Counted from the first letter of the stretch, positions 1 through 8,715 are shown. The stretch: 38,740 nt of DNA from Verrucomicrobiota bacterium (GCA_026397725.1 JAPLUI010000204.1:1-38740); one strand, 5' to 3'. The notes: generated by a model not told the origin, from the letters alone. Numbers and translations: made by a program.

Positions 1-1
1 C

Positions 2-55
2 CTCCACGTCCTCAACCAACCCGGCCTCAGCGTCCGCAGCCCCTTGGATTCCTGA
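2..55 (+). CDS. 3' end of an unidentified gene cut by the window edge
   Basis: The first 55 bases read as an open frame ending in TGA at 53-55, with the C-terminal residues LHVLNQPGLSVRSPLDS. Codon choice (ctc, gtc, ggc, agc, ccc) matches the GC-rich genes elsewhere in the window, which favours real coding sequence over chance. Too little remains to name the product. A REP-like hairpin follows ten bases later, as is common after genes in this window. Call based on codon usage and stop placement only. Confidence 0.35.
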   Translation, partial: LHVLNQPGLSVRSPLDS

Positions 56-416
56 AACAAGGAGGGTGGACATTCTTGTCCACCAGCCAAGGAGATGCCC
101 GTGTGAGGCCTCATCTGCGGCTCTAACGGACATGATCTCTCCCCAAGCCCCTGTAACGCACGCACCCCCATTCCGCACCGGACCGGTCCCGGCATGGTTC
201 TGTTCGCAGGGCCACGCCGGCTAGCCAGCCTCGAGCCTCCGGTGCCTACCCAAAAGCGTGACGCTGAAATTCCGGAAGCAAATGCTTCCCCGTCGCAAAT
301 GTTCCTTGCGTCGGGGTTCGAAACCGTGCAGCCTTCCCCCGTGCAGGCCACTTTTCGCAACGTAAGGCGACGCGTCGCGATCAATCACGACCACTCGCAG
401 AATACTCTGTTCGACA
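56..416. other. gene-free stretch, mixed composition
   Basis: No convincing gene. A short + strand frame (194-541) and a minus strand frame (221-658) cross this stretch but conflict with the gene at 417 and have no recognisable protein features. It holds a REP-like hairpin at 65-84 and a small perfect hairpin at 274-289 (GGAAGCA, 2-nt loop, TGCTTCC). Base composition is visibly less GC-rich from about 240 onwards and stays so through the next gene. A promoter for that gene is expected here, but I cannot point to one. Confidence 0.4.
65..84. repeat. REP-like hairpin, copy 1
   Basis: GGTGGAC, six-base loop ATTCTT, GTCCACC: a perfect 7-bp stem. With its flanks it matches, in reverse complement, the hairpin at 21766-21785 (GGCGGAC, loop CAGAAT, GTCCGCC, also bordered by a CCCTCC edge). 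The two copies therefore belong to one interspersed intergenic family. Such palindromes are typical substrates of RAYT transposases, whose remnants are present in this window. Confidence 0.6.
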
Positions 417-974
417 ATGAAATCTCTCCCAATGTCACCGGTTCTCTTCTTGCTCTTAGCCACTTTCTCCGCGGTCACCGCTACGCCATCTGTCGCTCCC
501 GGTCGACCGAGCGGATATACAGCGAGTACGCACGAGTATGAGAGTTCGGCCCTTGTTGAATTCATCATTCCGCGCGATGTTCCCTTTGAAAAAATGCGAG
601 AGTACATGGATAGACAAATGGAAGATATCCTCGCGGAGGAGAATCTCCGGCAAGCCATTCAGGAACTAATGCCTAGTGCGTTTGATGCGATCCGACAGCC
701 TTTTTTTGAGGAGGCGAAGAATGAACTCAAAGTCGAGTACCTTAAAGGCACGGATCTTGTCCAGATTAAGGTGAGGTCACGTGACAAGCGGTTCAGCTGT
801 GATCTAGCGAATCAATTGGCGGAGCGTTATCTAAGGAACCACAAGCCAAAGAATGGCGCAAAGGGAGCGATCATCCATGAAAAGGCGGTGATCGGCGTGC
901 CGGTTGAGAAGAAGAAACCAGATGTCGAACAAGACGCGCCAGAGCAACCCCCACCAGCCCCTCCTCCGAAATGA
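417..974 (+). CDS. secreted protein with a Wzz/GumC-like periplasmic segment
   Basis: 185 aa. Residues 1-22 form a signal peptide (short basic start, then PVLFLLLATFSAVTA). The mature part resembles the periplasmic portion of polysaccharide co-polymerases (Wzz/GumC family): a Y-E-S-S-A-L-V-E-F strand near 41-50, a helical middle, then VQIKVRSRDKRFSCDLANQLAERYL (about 118-142), which parallels the family's 'S.D...A...AN..A..Y' helix. The two membrane helices of a true chain-length regulator are missing. The C-terminus is a charged, proline-rich tail (EQPPPAPPPK). No exopolysaccharide genes are nearby. The gene lies in the lower-GC island at the window's left end, which suggests separate ancestry. 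Family resemblance is moderate, and function is unknown; it may be a stand-alone envelope protein. Confidence 0.7.
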   Translation: MKSLPMSPVLFLLLATFSAVTATPSVAPGRPSGYTASTHEYESSALVEFIIPRDVPFEKMREYMDRQMEDILAEENLRQAIQELMPSAFDAIRQPFFEEAKNELKVEYLKGTDLVQIKVRSRDKRFSCDLANQLAERYLRNHKPKNGAKGAIIHEKAVIGVPVEKKKPDVEQDAPEQPPPAPPPK

Positions 975-1078
975 TCTTCCGTGAATATAACCTCAACCGC
1001 GTCCAGACGGTGGCCCCCGGTGGGGTTGCCTGCGCGTAAACGTTCGACACCAAAATGAAGAATCTGGATCACAACTAA

Positions 1079-1096
1079 GTGTCGGATAAATAATCA
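1079..1096 (+). repeat. 18-bp motif GTGTCRGAYAAATAATCA, copy 1
   Basis: GTGTCGGATAAATAATCA, followed by AATTT. The same motif occurs inverted at 38571-38588 (again followed by AAATTT) and at 7170-7187. In copies 1 and 3 it lies upstream of a RAYT remnant in the same relative orientation, so it is probably the left edge of that element. Here only about 7 bp separate it from the RAYT-like sequence, against about 110 bp at the right-hand copy. Confidence 0.7.
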
Positions 1097-1103
1097 AATT
1101 TAC

Positions 1104-1297
1104 TGCATCACGCGGGTAGTGGAGTGCCGGTTGGCGTTGGAGGCGGAGGATAAGGAACAATCGATTTGAACCCGGTGCGTGCGGGGATGGTGGTCAGGAA
1201 AGGCCTGAGGAAGGAAGTGGCGGAGGCGGAGTTGGCCCGGCTTGCGCGGAGCCGCGAGGTGGCGACGAGCAGGATGCTGCGGTGCCGGGTGAGGTGA
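1104..1297 (+). pseudogene. internally deleted RAYT (REP-associated tyrosine transposase) remnant, left copy
   Basis: RAYTs are HUH/Y1 single-strand transposases that act on REP palindromes. Here the reading C-I-T-R-V-V-E-C-R-L-A matches the family's N-terminal 'CITRVV-RR--FG' block. It runs through EAEDKEQSI to a stop, and in another frame continues directly as LNPVRAGMVVRKG...MLRCRVR and stops at 1295-1297. The catalytic middle (HUH motif, active tyrosine) is gone. The same join between 'EKEQ' and 'IDLNPVRAG' occurs in the copy at 38196-38460, with about 90 % identity by eye over 190 bp. The copy is therefore dead and descends from the same deleted ancestor. It lies in the gene-free interval between the Wzz-like gene and the hydrolase. 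Confidence 0.75.
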
Positions 1298-1361
1298 TTT
1301 GATATCTCCGTTATGCCGCAGCGTGCCGGTCGCATCGGGGAGCCTGCCCTGAGCGCGTCGA

Positions 1362-2231
1362 TCATTCCCCGAATAGCGCGTCGCCGGCTTCATCAGCGGC
1401 AAACATCAAGGCGGCCTCGTGACCGATGCCAGGGGTTTCGACGATGCGCCAGTTCAAGTCCCAGTCGTGCTCATGGGCGAGCTTCTGCGCCGCGTCGAAA
1501 CAGGCCCGGCTGCGCTCAAGGCGGTTGGGACCCTGTTTCATGGCATCGGGGCTCGCGTCGAAATAGCTCTCTGAGGTGGAGTCGTCCGTGCCGAGGTGGA
1601 ACGTCAGAGGCGCGGCCAGGTAGTGGCGCATGGCATCGTCGTTGCTCAGTTCCTCTGGCAGGTCGCCAAAGCCGTAGCCGAATTTCTGCTCGCGGTCGGG
1701 GAAGAGATCCGAACCGGGATTGTCGGCGACAATGCGCACCGCATCGCCCGGCATGAACGCGGCAAGCCGGATGAGAAACTGTGCGCCGGCCGAGTGGCCG
1801 ATGAGGTAATAGGGCAGCTCAGGGTTGCCCTCCAGCGTGCGGACATGCGCGACGATTTTTGGAATGATGGCGCAGGTCCACGCCTGGGGCGGCTGGGCAT
1901 TGCCCTCGGTGTCGAGCAGGCCGACGCGTTGATAGCGTGAACTTGGGAAGCGCTCCTCATCGAAAAGCGGCGCGACGACGATGACACCATAGCGCTCGGC
2001 GAGCGTGATGGCGAAGTCGCGATACTCCTCGGCGTTGCGCTGCACGCCATGGCAGACGACGAGCAGCGGGCCGTCTGTGTAGGTCGGCGGCTTGTAGGTG
2101 AAGAGCGTGATGGGTTCGGCCCCATTGGGGCACTCAAGTTTGCCCGGGCCCGTCGCGAGCGGGTCGGCCCGCAGCGTGAGGGCAGAGGCAAGGGGGATAG
2201 CGGCAAGCGCCAAGCGCAGGAGTGGACACAT
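1362..2231 (-). CDS. secreted alpha/beta hydrolase
   Basis: 289 aa with an N-terminal signal peptide (LLRLALAAIPLASALTLRA). The fold is read from the LLVVCHGVQRNAEEYRD strand-turn (oxyanion region, about 56-72), the nucleophile elbow G-H-S-A-G (about 145-149, Ser nucleophile), a likely acidic residue in LGTDDSTSES and the catalytic His in GIGHEAALMF near the C-terminus. This is a polyhydroxybutyrate depolymerase/poly(aryl-alkyl)-esterase style layout, but the substrate cannot be read from sequence. It lies 255 bp downstream of guaA on the same strand and is probably transcribed alone. A periplasmic or exported esterase or lipase is the safest description. Confidence 0.85.
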   Translation of the reverse strand: MCPLLRLALAAIPLASALTLRADPLATGPGKLECPNGAEPITLFTYKPPTYTDGPLLVVCHGVQRNAEEYRDFAITLAERYGVIVVAPLFDEERFPSSRYQRVGLLDTEGNAQPPQAWTCAIIPKIVAHVRTLEGNPELPYYLIGHSAGAQFLIRLAAFMPGDAVRIVADNPGSDLFPDREQKFGYGFGDLPEELSNDDAMRHYLAAPLTFHLGTDDSTSESYFDASPDAMKQGPNRLERSRACFDAAQKLAHEHDWDLNWRIVETPGIGHEAALMFAADEAGDALFGE

Positions 2232-2486
2232 GCGTCAAACTTCGGGGAGGATTCGCCCTCGTCAAGGCTGGACTTGCTGGGTAGGCGCGTTTGTAAAAAC
2301 ACGCGGCCCTGGACTCCGCCGCCCGGTGAGCAACCGCAGTCGCCCGCCGCGTTGTCACCACCGCGCCTACGGTGCCAGCAGGGTGCAGTACTCGATAGTG
2401 GGGAGGCCGCGGGGGGATGTGGCAGATCTTGAGATGCAGCGGAAGGCGGCGGTCGATTGGTGGCAGCTCCGCGGATATAGGCGAGT

Positions 2487-4010
2487 TCACTCCCACTCGA
2501 TACTGGCCGGGGGCTTGGTGGAGACATCGTAGAGGACGCGGTTGATGCCTTTGACTTCGTTGAGAATCCGGTGACTGGTTTCGCGCAGGATGGCATACGG
2601 CAACTCGACCCAGTCGGCGGTCATGGCGTCCTCGGAGATGACGGCACGCAGGGAAATCGCCCATTCGTAGCTGCGCTCGTCGCCTTTGACGCCGACGGTT
2701 TTGACGGGGATGAGGGCGGCATAGGCTTGCCAGACTTTGTCATACCAGCCGTGGACCTTGAGGCGGGAGATGAAGATGGCATCGCACTCGCGGATGATGC
2801 GCAACTTGTCCTCACGCACCTCGCCGGGGCAGCGCACCGCGAGGCCGGGGCCGGGGAAGGGATGGCGCTGGAGAATGTCGTGCGGAATGCCCAGCGAGGC
2901 GCCGAGCGCCCTAACCTCGTCCTTGAACAACCCGGCCAGCGGCTCGAGCACCTTGCCCTGCGCCTGCAATTCGAGGATGCGGTCCACCCGGTTGTGATGG
3001 GTCTTGATCTTGGAGGCTTTGGACTTGGCGTTGGACGCGCTTTCGATCACGTCCGGATAGAGTGTGCCCTGGGCCAACATTTCCGCATCCCCCACCGCAT
3101 CCCAAAACACATCGATGAACAGGTTGCCGATGATGACGCGTTTCTTCTCGGGGTCGTCCACCCCGGCCAGAGCGGATAGAAAGCGCTCCGCGCAAGCGAC
3201 GGTCTCGATCGGCACGCCCAGGCGGTGGAAGTTGCTGCGGACCTCCTCGCCCTCGTCCTTGCGCATCAACCCGTGATCGACGAAGATCGGGCGGACCTTG
3301 GCCCCGGCCTCGTGCAGCAGCACGGCGAGCACGGTGCTATCCACCCCGCCGGAGACGCCGCAGACGATCTGCTTGCCGACGACCTGTTGGCGGATGCCCT
3401 CAATGATCTCGCGTTTGAAGTCGTCGATGCGGAATGGTTGGAGGTTCCTGGCATGCAGGAGGAAGTTGTGCAGGATGCGCAAGCCCTCGTGACTGTGAGT
3501 GACCTCCGGGTGGAACTGGATGCCGAAGCAGCGCTCGTTCCATTGCAGGGAAACCGGCGTGCCATGCTGGTTGGTGGCGATCACCTTGGTCCCCTCAGGG
3601 ATCACTTTAACGGTATCCGAGTGGCTCATCCACACTTGCGAAGAGGGCGAGATGCCTTCGTAAAGCCCGCTGCACTCACCCGGAAACAAATCGGCCGGGC
3701 CATACTCGCGGCGGTTGCTGGCCACCACCGTGCCACCAAACTTGAGGTTGAGCAGTTGCATCCCATAACAAACGCCGAGCACCGGCACGCCGAAGCCCAG
3801 CAGCGCGGCAAAGTCCAGGTCCGGCGCGTCCGCCTCGCTGGTGCTGCGCGGACCGCCTGATAGAATGATCGCGCCGGGCTGCCCGAGGTCGGGAAAGTCC
3901 TCGATCGCATAGAGCTTGGCGAAGAATCCCAACTCGCGGACGCGGCGGACAATGAGCTGGGTGTATTGCGAGCCGAAGTCGAGAACTGCCACGTGGTGTT
4001 GGTCGTGCAT
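2487..4010 (-). CDS. guaA: GMP synthase (glutamine-hydrolysing)
   Basis: 507 aa, full family length. Converts XMP, ATP and glutamine to GMP in the cytoplasm, the last step of guanylate synthesis. The class I glutamine amidotransferase domain comes first: SGGPRS (51-56), nucleophile Cys81 in GVCYGMQ, and the His/Glu pair in FGIQFHPEVTHS (about 160-172). The ATP pyrophosphatase domain follows with the P-loop GVSGGVDST (about 219-227). The C-terminal dimerisation domain ends in the canonical KGINRVLYDVSTKPPASIEWE region. The gene is 45 bp downstream of a methyltransferase that is itself translationally coupled to guaB, so both GMP-branch enzymes sit in one transcription unit. Confidence 0.98.
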   Translation of the reverse strand: MHDQHHVAVLDFGSQYTQLIVRRVRELGFFAKLYAIEDFPDLGQPGAIILSGGPRSTSEADAPDLDFAALLGFGVPVLGVCYGMQLLNLKFGGTVVASNRREYGPADLFPGECSGLYEGISPSSQVWMSHSDTVKVIPEGTKVIATNQHGTPVSLQWNERCFGIQFHPEVTHSHEGLRILHNFLLHARNLQPFRIDDFKREIIEGIRQQVVGKQIVCGVSGGVDSTVLAVLLHEAGAKVRPIFVDHGLMRKDEGEEVRSNFHRLGVPIETVACAERFLSALAGVDDPEKKRVIIGNLFIDVFWDAVGDAEMLAQGTLYPDVIESASNAKSKASKIKTHHNRVDRILELQAQGKVLEPLAGLFKDEVRALGASLGIPHDILQRHPFPGPGLAVRCPGEVREDKLRIIRECDAIFISRLKVHGWYDKVWQAYAALIPVKTVGVKGDERSYEWAISLRAVISEDAMTADWVELPYAILRETSHRILNEVKGINRVLYDVSTKPPASIEWE

Positions 4011-4055
4011 GAGGGGAAAATCGGAATGGAAGAAATTGTTGGATGGAGGCAGGGG

Positions 4056-4823
4056 TCAGTCGGCTTTGGCGAGCAGCCATTTGTCCTCGAGATGTTCGAG
4101 GTGCAGCCGGTGTTCGGCAGTGAACCGATCCACCGCCATCCTGACCCCGGTCCAGGCATAGTCATCGCCGAAGATCACGCCGCCGGGAGCCAGCAGATCC
4201 CAGTAGTCGGTTAGATCAGCGTCCACATCCTCTTCCTCATGGCTGCCGTCGAGGTAGATCAATTCGGCACGCACCCCGCGCAGCGACAGCCACTGGGCGG
4301 CGGTGACCGACGGCAATGGAAAGGGAATGATCCGCGGCTGCAAGCCCTGGTGGCAGACATTGGCCAGAAATTGATAGTATAACTGCGGATAGCCGTGCTT
4401 GAGGGCCAGCGAGCCATAGCGATCGGCTTCCGTGTGATCGCCCCACATTTCCAGGGCGCCGAGCCAGGTGTCGATGCACAGGATGCGCGAAGCCGTTAGA
4501 GCATGGCGCTCGAGGTGTGTGGCCATTTCCATGGCGGAGCCGCCTTTCCAGGTGCCGACTTCGATGATGAGGTGCGGGCGGATGCGGGCGACGAGCGTGC
4601 CGAATGCCGGTGATTGGCTCCCCCAGCCCTGGGCCTCGAATGGAATGGTTTGATAGGCAAACCCCGCATAGGGATCGACTGCGTGAATGGCGTGCAGGAG
4701 GGCCTCCCCGTCATTGCCCAGGCTGGCACTGCCAAGGGCACCGCTGCGGGTTTTCACGCCGCGCATGCGGCGCAGGCTGAAGCCGAAGCGGTACGCGGTT
4801 TGCTTGAGAAAATCCTGCAACAT
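4056..4823 (-). CDS. class I SAM-dependent methyltransferase inside the gua operon
   Basis: 255 aa. A Rossmann methyltransferase of the Methyltransf_24/CmcI-like type. The SAM-binding motif I reads IIEVGTWKGGSAMEMA (about 87-102). An acidic strand end follows in ILCIDTWLG, then IYLDGSHEEEDVDADLTDYWDLLAPGG (about 198-222) and GDDYAWTGV. The D-G-S-H block is typical of small-molecule or sugar O-methyltransferases in this group. Its ATG overlaps the guaB stop (TGATG in coding sense, bases 4821-4825), indicating translational coupling. guaA follows after 45 bp. The substrate is unknown; the placement does not by itself imply a purine substrate. Confidence 0.85.
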   Translation of the reverse strand: MLQDFLKQTAYRFGFSLRRMRGVKTRSGALGSASLGNDGEALLHAIHAVDPYAGFAYQTIPFEAQGWGSQSPAFGTLVARIRPHLIIEVGTWKGGSAMEMATHLERHALTASRILCIDTWLGALEMWGDHTEADRYGSLALKHGYPQLYYQFLANVCHQGLQPRIIPFPLPSVTAAQWLSLRGVRAELIYLDGSHEEEDVDADLTDYWDLLAPGGVIFGDDYAWTGVRMAVDRFTAEHRLHLEHLEDKWLLAKAD

Positions 4824-6277
4824 CAGGTGAGTGGCTGATAGTTGGTGGGCTCCTCGGTCATGACCACGTCATGCACATGACTCTCGCGCAAGCCGCCGGC
4901 GGTGATACGCACATAGGTGGCACGCTCCCGCAATTCCGTTAGATCGGCGGCCCCGAGATAGCCCATGCCGGACTTGAGGCCACCCATGAGTTGGAACACC
5001 ACATCCGAGAGCGAGCCTTTGTAGGGCACCCGGCCTTCGACGCCTTCGGCCACGAGTTTGCCGGAGCTGTTCTGGCCATAGCGATCACCCGCGCCTTTCT
5101 GCATGGCCCCGATCGAGCCCATGCCGCGGTAGGCCTTGAAGCGCCGGCCTTGTGATTGCACCATCTGCCCCGGACTCTCGCGAGTGCCTGCCAGCAGCGA
5201 CCCGAGCATGACGAGATCTGCGCCGGCGGCGAGCGCCTTGACGATGTCTCCCGAGTACCGGATGCCGCCATCGGCGATGACTTTCACGCCGTGTTCGCGG
5301 CAGTAGTTGGCCACCTTCTGAATGGCGGTGAACTGCGGCATGCCCACCCCGGCGATCACCCGCGTGGTGCAGATCGAGCCGGGACCCACGCCCACCTTCA
5401 CCGCGTTGGCACCGGCGGCCACCAGGTCGCGCGCGCCTTGCTCAGTCACGACGTTGCCAGCCACCACCGGCCGGTCCGAGAGGGCGCGGAGTTGCGCGAT
5501 CACCTCCATGACGTGGCGAGTATGCCCGGTGGCGGCATCAATGAAAAGCGCATCCACGCCGGCATCTAACAAGGCTTGCGCGCGGTCGAGGCAATCCGGC
5601 CCGACGCCGACGGCCCCGCCGCAGCGGAGTTGGCCGTTCAGGTCTTTGGCGGCGTTGGTGAAGGTGATGCGCTTTTCGATGTCGGAGCCGGTGATGAGTC
5701 CCACCAGATGCCCGGTGGCATCGACGAGCGGCAGTTTTTCGATGCGGTTATCGTAGAGGATGCGGCGTGCTTCTTCGATGCTGGTTTGCGGGGGCGCGGT
5801 GATGAGTTTTTCCCGCGGCGTCATCACCTCGGCCACCTTGGCGTCCACCAGGTCGAGGTAGCGGACATCGCGGCCGGTGACCATGCCTTCGAGCAGGCCC
5901 GTGGCGGAGACGACCGGAAAGCCGGAGAACCCGTTGCTGGCCATGAGCGAGCGGACGTGATCGACCCGATCCTCCTTGCGCACGGTGAGAGGTTTTTGAA
6001 TCACCGCGTTTTCCGAGCGTTTGACCTTGGACACCATCGCCGCCTGTTCGTCGATGGAACAGGCCCGGTGAATCACGCCCACCCCGCCCTCACGGGCAAG
6101 GGCGATCGCCAATTCGTGCTCCGACACCGTGTCCATCGCGGCTGAGACCACCGGGATGTGCAGTGCAATGCCCGCCGTAAGGTGCGTGGCAATATCCGCG
6201 TCGCCGGGCAGCACCGCACTCATGGCCGGCACCAGCAGCACGTCGTCAAATGAAAGACCCAAGGAAATCTCCGCCAT
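4823..6277 (-). CDS. guaB: IMP dehydrogenase
   Basis: 484 aa from the ATG at 6277, which gives the standard N-terminus [18 protein letters not shown]. An upstream in-frame ATG at 6352 would add 25 atypical residues overlapping the HAD gene, so it is not preferred. Oxidises IMP to XMP with NAD+, the rate-limiting step to GMP. The barrel is interrupted by a Bateman (two-CBS) module at about 93-205 ([19 protein letters not shown]). The catalytic loop carries Cys303 in [16 protein letters not shown] flap follows with the [10 protein letters not shown] phosphate-binding stretch, then [10 protein letters not shown]. It is the first gua gene of the operon and is coupled to the methyltransferase. The CBS pair implies possible nucleotide control of activity. 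Confidence 0.97.
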   Translation of the reverse strand: MAEISLGLSFDDVLLVPAMSAVLPGDADIATHLTAGIALHIPVVSAAMDTVSEHELAIALAREGGVGVIHRACSIDEQAAMVSKVKRSENAVIQKPLTVRKEDRVDHVRSLMASNGFSGFPVVSATGLLEGMVTGRDVRYLDLVDAKVAEVMTPREKLITAPPQTSIEEARRILYDNRIEKLPLVDATGHLVGLITGSDIEKRITFTNAAKDLNGQLRCGGAVGVGPDCLDRAQALLDAGVDALFIDAATGHTRHVMEVIAQLRALSDRPVVAGNVVTEQGARDLVAAGANAVKVGVGPGSICTTRVIAGVGMPQFTAIQKVANYCREHGVKVIADGGIRYSGDIVKALAAGADLVMLGSLLAGTRESPGQMVQSQGRRFKAYRGMGSIGAMQKGAGDRYGQNSSGKLVAEGVEGRVPYKGSLSDVVFQLMGGLKSGMGYLGAADLTELRERATYVRITAGGLRESHVHDVVMTEEPTNYQPLT

Positions 6278-6341
6278 GGGCAAGGCAATAAAAACAGCCC
6301 CGGCATGGCAAGCCCGAATTCCGCCCCGATCGAAAATTTTT

Positions 6342-6983
6342 TCATTTTCCACCAGCGGCTCGGGCGTCGGCCGAGGTCAGCGGCATGGGCGTGGGAATGG
6401 TGAGCACCTGCATGCCGGCGCGTTGTGCGGCGAGAATGCCAGGAGGAGCGTCCTCCAGCACCAGGCACTTGGGCGGGAGCACCCCGAGCAATTTGGCGGC
6501 GTGCAGGAACACATCCGGGGCGGGTTTGCCTTCCGCCACATCCTCGGAAGTGACCACTTCATCGAACCAATCGGAGATCCCCAGTCTCTGCAGTGTCATT
6601 TCCACGACCATACGGGTGCTGCCGGTGGCAATCGCCAGCGGCATCCGCCCGCGCAACGACTCGGCAAACGCCGCAACCTCATCAATCAACTCGATGGATT
6701 CGATGCGCTGGAGAAACGCTTCCCGCTTGGCGAACGCAATGACCGCCGGGTCGAGCTTCAGCCCATATTGGTCATTGAGTTCCATGACAATGTCATGGGA
6801 CGGGCGACCGCCCATCGCCTGGAAGACATCCTCCCGCAACACCCCGCCTGCCCCATACAATGCCAGCGCGTCGCACCAAGCTTCAAAATGAGCCGACATG
6901 GAATCAACCAAGGTGCCGTCACAGTCGAAAATCACGGCCTCATAGCCGGTGCGGGGAAACAGGATGGAGCCAATAGTCGCCAT
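6342..6983 (-). CDS. HAD-superfamily phosphatase (beta-phosphoglucomutase-like)
   Basis: 213 aa from ATG 6983 (an ATG at 7022 would add 13 residues). HAD motif I is FDCDGTLVDS (about 17-26), with both aspartates present. A helical cap follows, then motif II in IATGSTRMV, motif III Lys in EGKPAPDVF and motif IV in VLEDAPPGILAA. The cap type and KPAPD.F spacing place it in the beta-phosphoglucomutase/fructose-1-phosphatase subgroup, acting on a small sugar phosphate. It ends 64 bp upstream of the chosen guaB start on the same strand and may lead the gua transcription unit. The specific substrate is not readable. Confidence 0.85.
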   Translation of the reverse strand: MATIGSILFPRTGYEAVIFDCDGTLVDSMSAHFEAWCDALALYGAGGVLREDVFQAMGGRPSHDIVMELNDQYGLKLDPAVIAFAKREAFLQRIESIELIDEVAAFAESLRGRMPLAIATGSTRMVVEMTLQRLGISDWFDEVVTSEDVAEGKPAPDVFLHAAKLLGVLPPKCLVLEDAPPGILAAQRAGMQVLTIPTPMPLTSADARAAGGK

Positions 6984-7108
6984 TGCAGCGCAGGGCGTAA
7001 CCATCCGCGCCGCCGCTGGCAAGGACGACTCGCAAGAAAAATTGATAGGCAGGCGGCAAATCGAGCCGGGTCAGGGTGCCAGCAAGCTCTGGGCGGCAGG
7101 CACCCGCT

Positions 7109-7140
7109 GATCCCGAGATCCCGAGATCCCGAGATCCCGA
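7109..7140. repeat. 8-bp tandem repeat, four perfect units
   Basis: GATCCCGA is repeated four times without error at 7109-7140, 200 bp from the nearest coding end. Simple tandem arrays like this arise by slippage; no regulatory role can be assigned. Confidence 0.8.
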
Positions 7141-7169
7141 GTCGAGGTGCGAAGTGTCAAGTGAACTCC

Positions 7170-7187
7170 TGATTATTTGTCTGACAC
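7170..7187 (-). repeat. 18-bp motif GTGTCRGAYAAATAATCA, copy 2
   Basis: On the minus strand the bases read GTGTCAGACAAATAATCA. The motif also occurs at 1079-1096 and 38571-38588, where it lies upstream of RAYT remnants. Here no RAYT sequence is recognisable, so this is either a solo element end or a binding/target site. A short GTGTCA at 7154-7159 faces the motif's TGACAC and could pair with it as a 6-bp stem. Confidence 0.65.
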
Positions 7188-7374
7188 ATAGTGGATTGTT
7201 GGATCAATCCGGATCTAACCGCCACTGTTCCGTCCACCCCGCCGCAGCGGCAAACCCCTCAGCGAACACCGCCTCACCGAACTCCTCACTTGGCAACACT
7301 CCGGCTCTAGTATCTCCACGAACTCCGGGCGGCGCCCGGTTTGGCACCCCCCCCCTCGGGGATTTCCCGCCGGG

Positions 7375-8619
7375 TCACCGGGTGAAGCGACGGAGCACGT
7401 CGGGCGGCACTGCATTGTTAGAGACCCAGGTTTTCACGGCGCCGGCGTCGCGTTTGGCCCATTCGCCGAGCATGCTGTAGTAGAGATGGCGGCGTTGTTC
7501 GGGATCGGCGACGCCTTGGATCCATGCGGCCGATTGCTCGGGAGCGCGGTAATCGCAACTCCAGACGAATTCTTCGACGACCTGGTCATAGTTCGGGATG
7601 CCGGCGAGGGAGGACGCCCAGCTGGCGGTGCCGGCGATGTCGGTGGAGGACATGATGGGAATGATGCCGCGGGCGGCCTCGGCCTGGGCTTCCGGCTGGA
7701 GCTTGCGCAACCACTGGGCAGCGGAGGCCGTGTCGGTTTTGGCCAAGGCTTGGGCGACGCCACGGGCGGCCCGCGCCTGGCCCTCCGCATCACCGGAGGC
7801 GGCCAACCAGGTAGCCGCCTGGTCGGGGTCCTTGCCAGCGAGGCGGTTGGCGATGGCCTCGACGAAGCCGGCGCGGAGCTTGGGATCCTGGATCGAATTC
7901 GGAAAGTCCATCGCGGCATCCACTCCTTTCATGAACAGCGCCCGCGTGATCGCATCCACCGCATCGCCGCGCTCATGGCTGGAGGGCATGGTCTGGGCGA
8001 GTTGGGAGGCATGCGCAATGTCATAGGCGGCGACCCCGCGAATGACCGCCGCCAGATAGGGATTCGCGCCCTCACCCTGGTGGTGATCGAGGGCCCAGCG
8101 CTCGGCGGCCGCCGTATCATTTCCCGCCCAGGAGGCCAGGATCAGCGAGGTGTCACGCCAGTTGTCCGGCTGCTGGCCGGCGTAAGCGAGGGCTCCTAAC
8201 GGATCAGCCTTGGCCCAACTGCGCAGGATGAGGTCGTATTCCCCCTGCGAGCCCCCGAAATGATCCATGCTGCGGTATTGGTCGGCCACGGCGGCAAATT
8301 CACCCGGCCCGAGCCGACCGAGCAAGTCCATGAGCGCCGATTGCCGCTCCAAAGGATCCCCGAGGCGCACGATGTCGGCCATCCGCTGGGCTGGCGCTCC
8401 ATTCGTCCGGCTCTTGGGATTTTGGGAGGCTCTCCGATCGCGGGCGGTGGCCCGGTCATCCGCGCCCGTCATCTCGCCCGCACCGTTCAACGAATGGCGT
8501 CCGGCAGCAGCAGCCTCCTCCTCGCGCTGCTTCGCCGCTGGGCGGTATGCCATGCTCGCCAAAACCGCTCCCGCCGCGAAGACGACTGCATGGGTGAAAA
8601 TGAATTTTCGTGTTTTCAT
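7375..8619 (-). CDS. membrane-anchored Trp/Ala helical-repeat protein
   Basis: 414 aa from ATG 8619 (an earlier in-frame start at 8655 would precede the natural basic-hydrophobic N-terminus). MKTRKFIFTHAVVFAAGAVLASMAY is a signal anchor or uncleaved signal. A low-complexity linker follows (to about 80). Then come roughly eight helical repeats of about 30-40 residues with recurring 'A..W' pairs: ILRSWAKADPLGALAYA, ILASWAGNDTAAAERWA, AATWLAASGDAEGQARA, AAQWLRKL, TASWASSLAG, SAAWIQGV and LGEWAKRD. Repeat proteins of this style are abundant in Verrucomicrobiota with no assigned function. It is probably periplasmic and a protein-interaction scaffold by analogy only. It stands alone, 96 bp downstream of the RlmI-like gene's stop. 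Confidence 0.75.
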   Translation of the reverse strand: MKTRKFIFTHAVVFAAGAVLASMAYRPAAKQREEEAAAAGRHSLNGAGEMTGADDRATARDRRASQNPKSRTNGAPAQRMADIVRLGDPLERQSALMDLLGRLGPGEFAAVADQYRSMDHFGGSQGEYDLILRSWAKADPLGALAYAGQQPDNWRDTSLILASWAGNDTAAAERWALDHHQGEGANPYLAAVIRGVAAYDIAHASQLAQTMPSSHERGDAVDAITRALFMKGVDAAMDFPNSIQDPKLRAGFVEAIANRLAGKDPDQAATWLAASGDAEGQARAARGVAQALAKTDTASAAQWLRKLQPEAQAEAARGIIPIMSSTDIAGTASWASSLAGIPNYDQVVEEFVWSCDYRAPEQSAAWIQGVADPEQRRHLYYSMLGEWAKRDAGAVKTWVSNNAVPPDVLRRFTR

Positions 8620-8715
8620 GGGGATTGTTCCGACGTGGATACGCGCCTGCCCCACTCGCTTTGTCAGAAAACCGCGCCTTGCCGCATTCCGGCAGAAACG
8701 GAATCCCTGGTCAGG

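Larger units (their letters stand above)
6984..7374. other. 391-bp intergenic region with short repeats
   Basis: No gene that I can support. It contains a perfect 8-bp tandem repeat at 7109-7140, the GTGTC...AATAATCA motif at 7170-7187, and a run of nine C's near 7347-7355 just after the end of the repeat-protein gene. Between about 7230 and 7345 the + strand has a short codon-like stretch (frame reading PLSEHRLTELLTWQHSG) that might be a scrap of a lost gene, but it has no start, no clear end and no recognised homology. Confidence 0.4.

Noticed and set aside
314..330. GGTTCGAAACC resembling a tRNA T-arm
   Set aside because: The stem does not pair over five bases, and no anticodon or acceptor arm can be placed around it.
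1163..1180. GATTTGAACCCGGTGC resembling a tRNA 3' half
   Set aside because: It is the coding sequence for IDLNPVRAG of the RAYT remnant and recurs as such at the right end.
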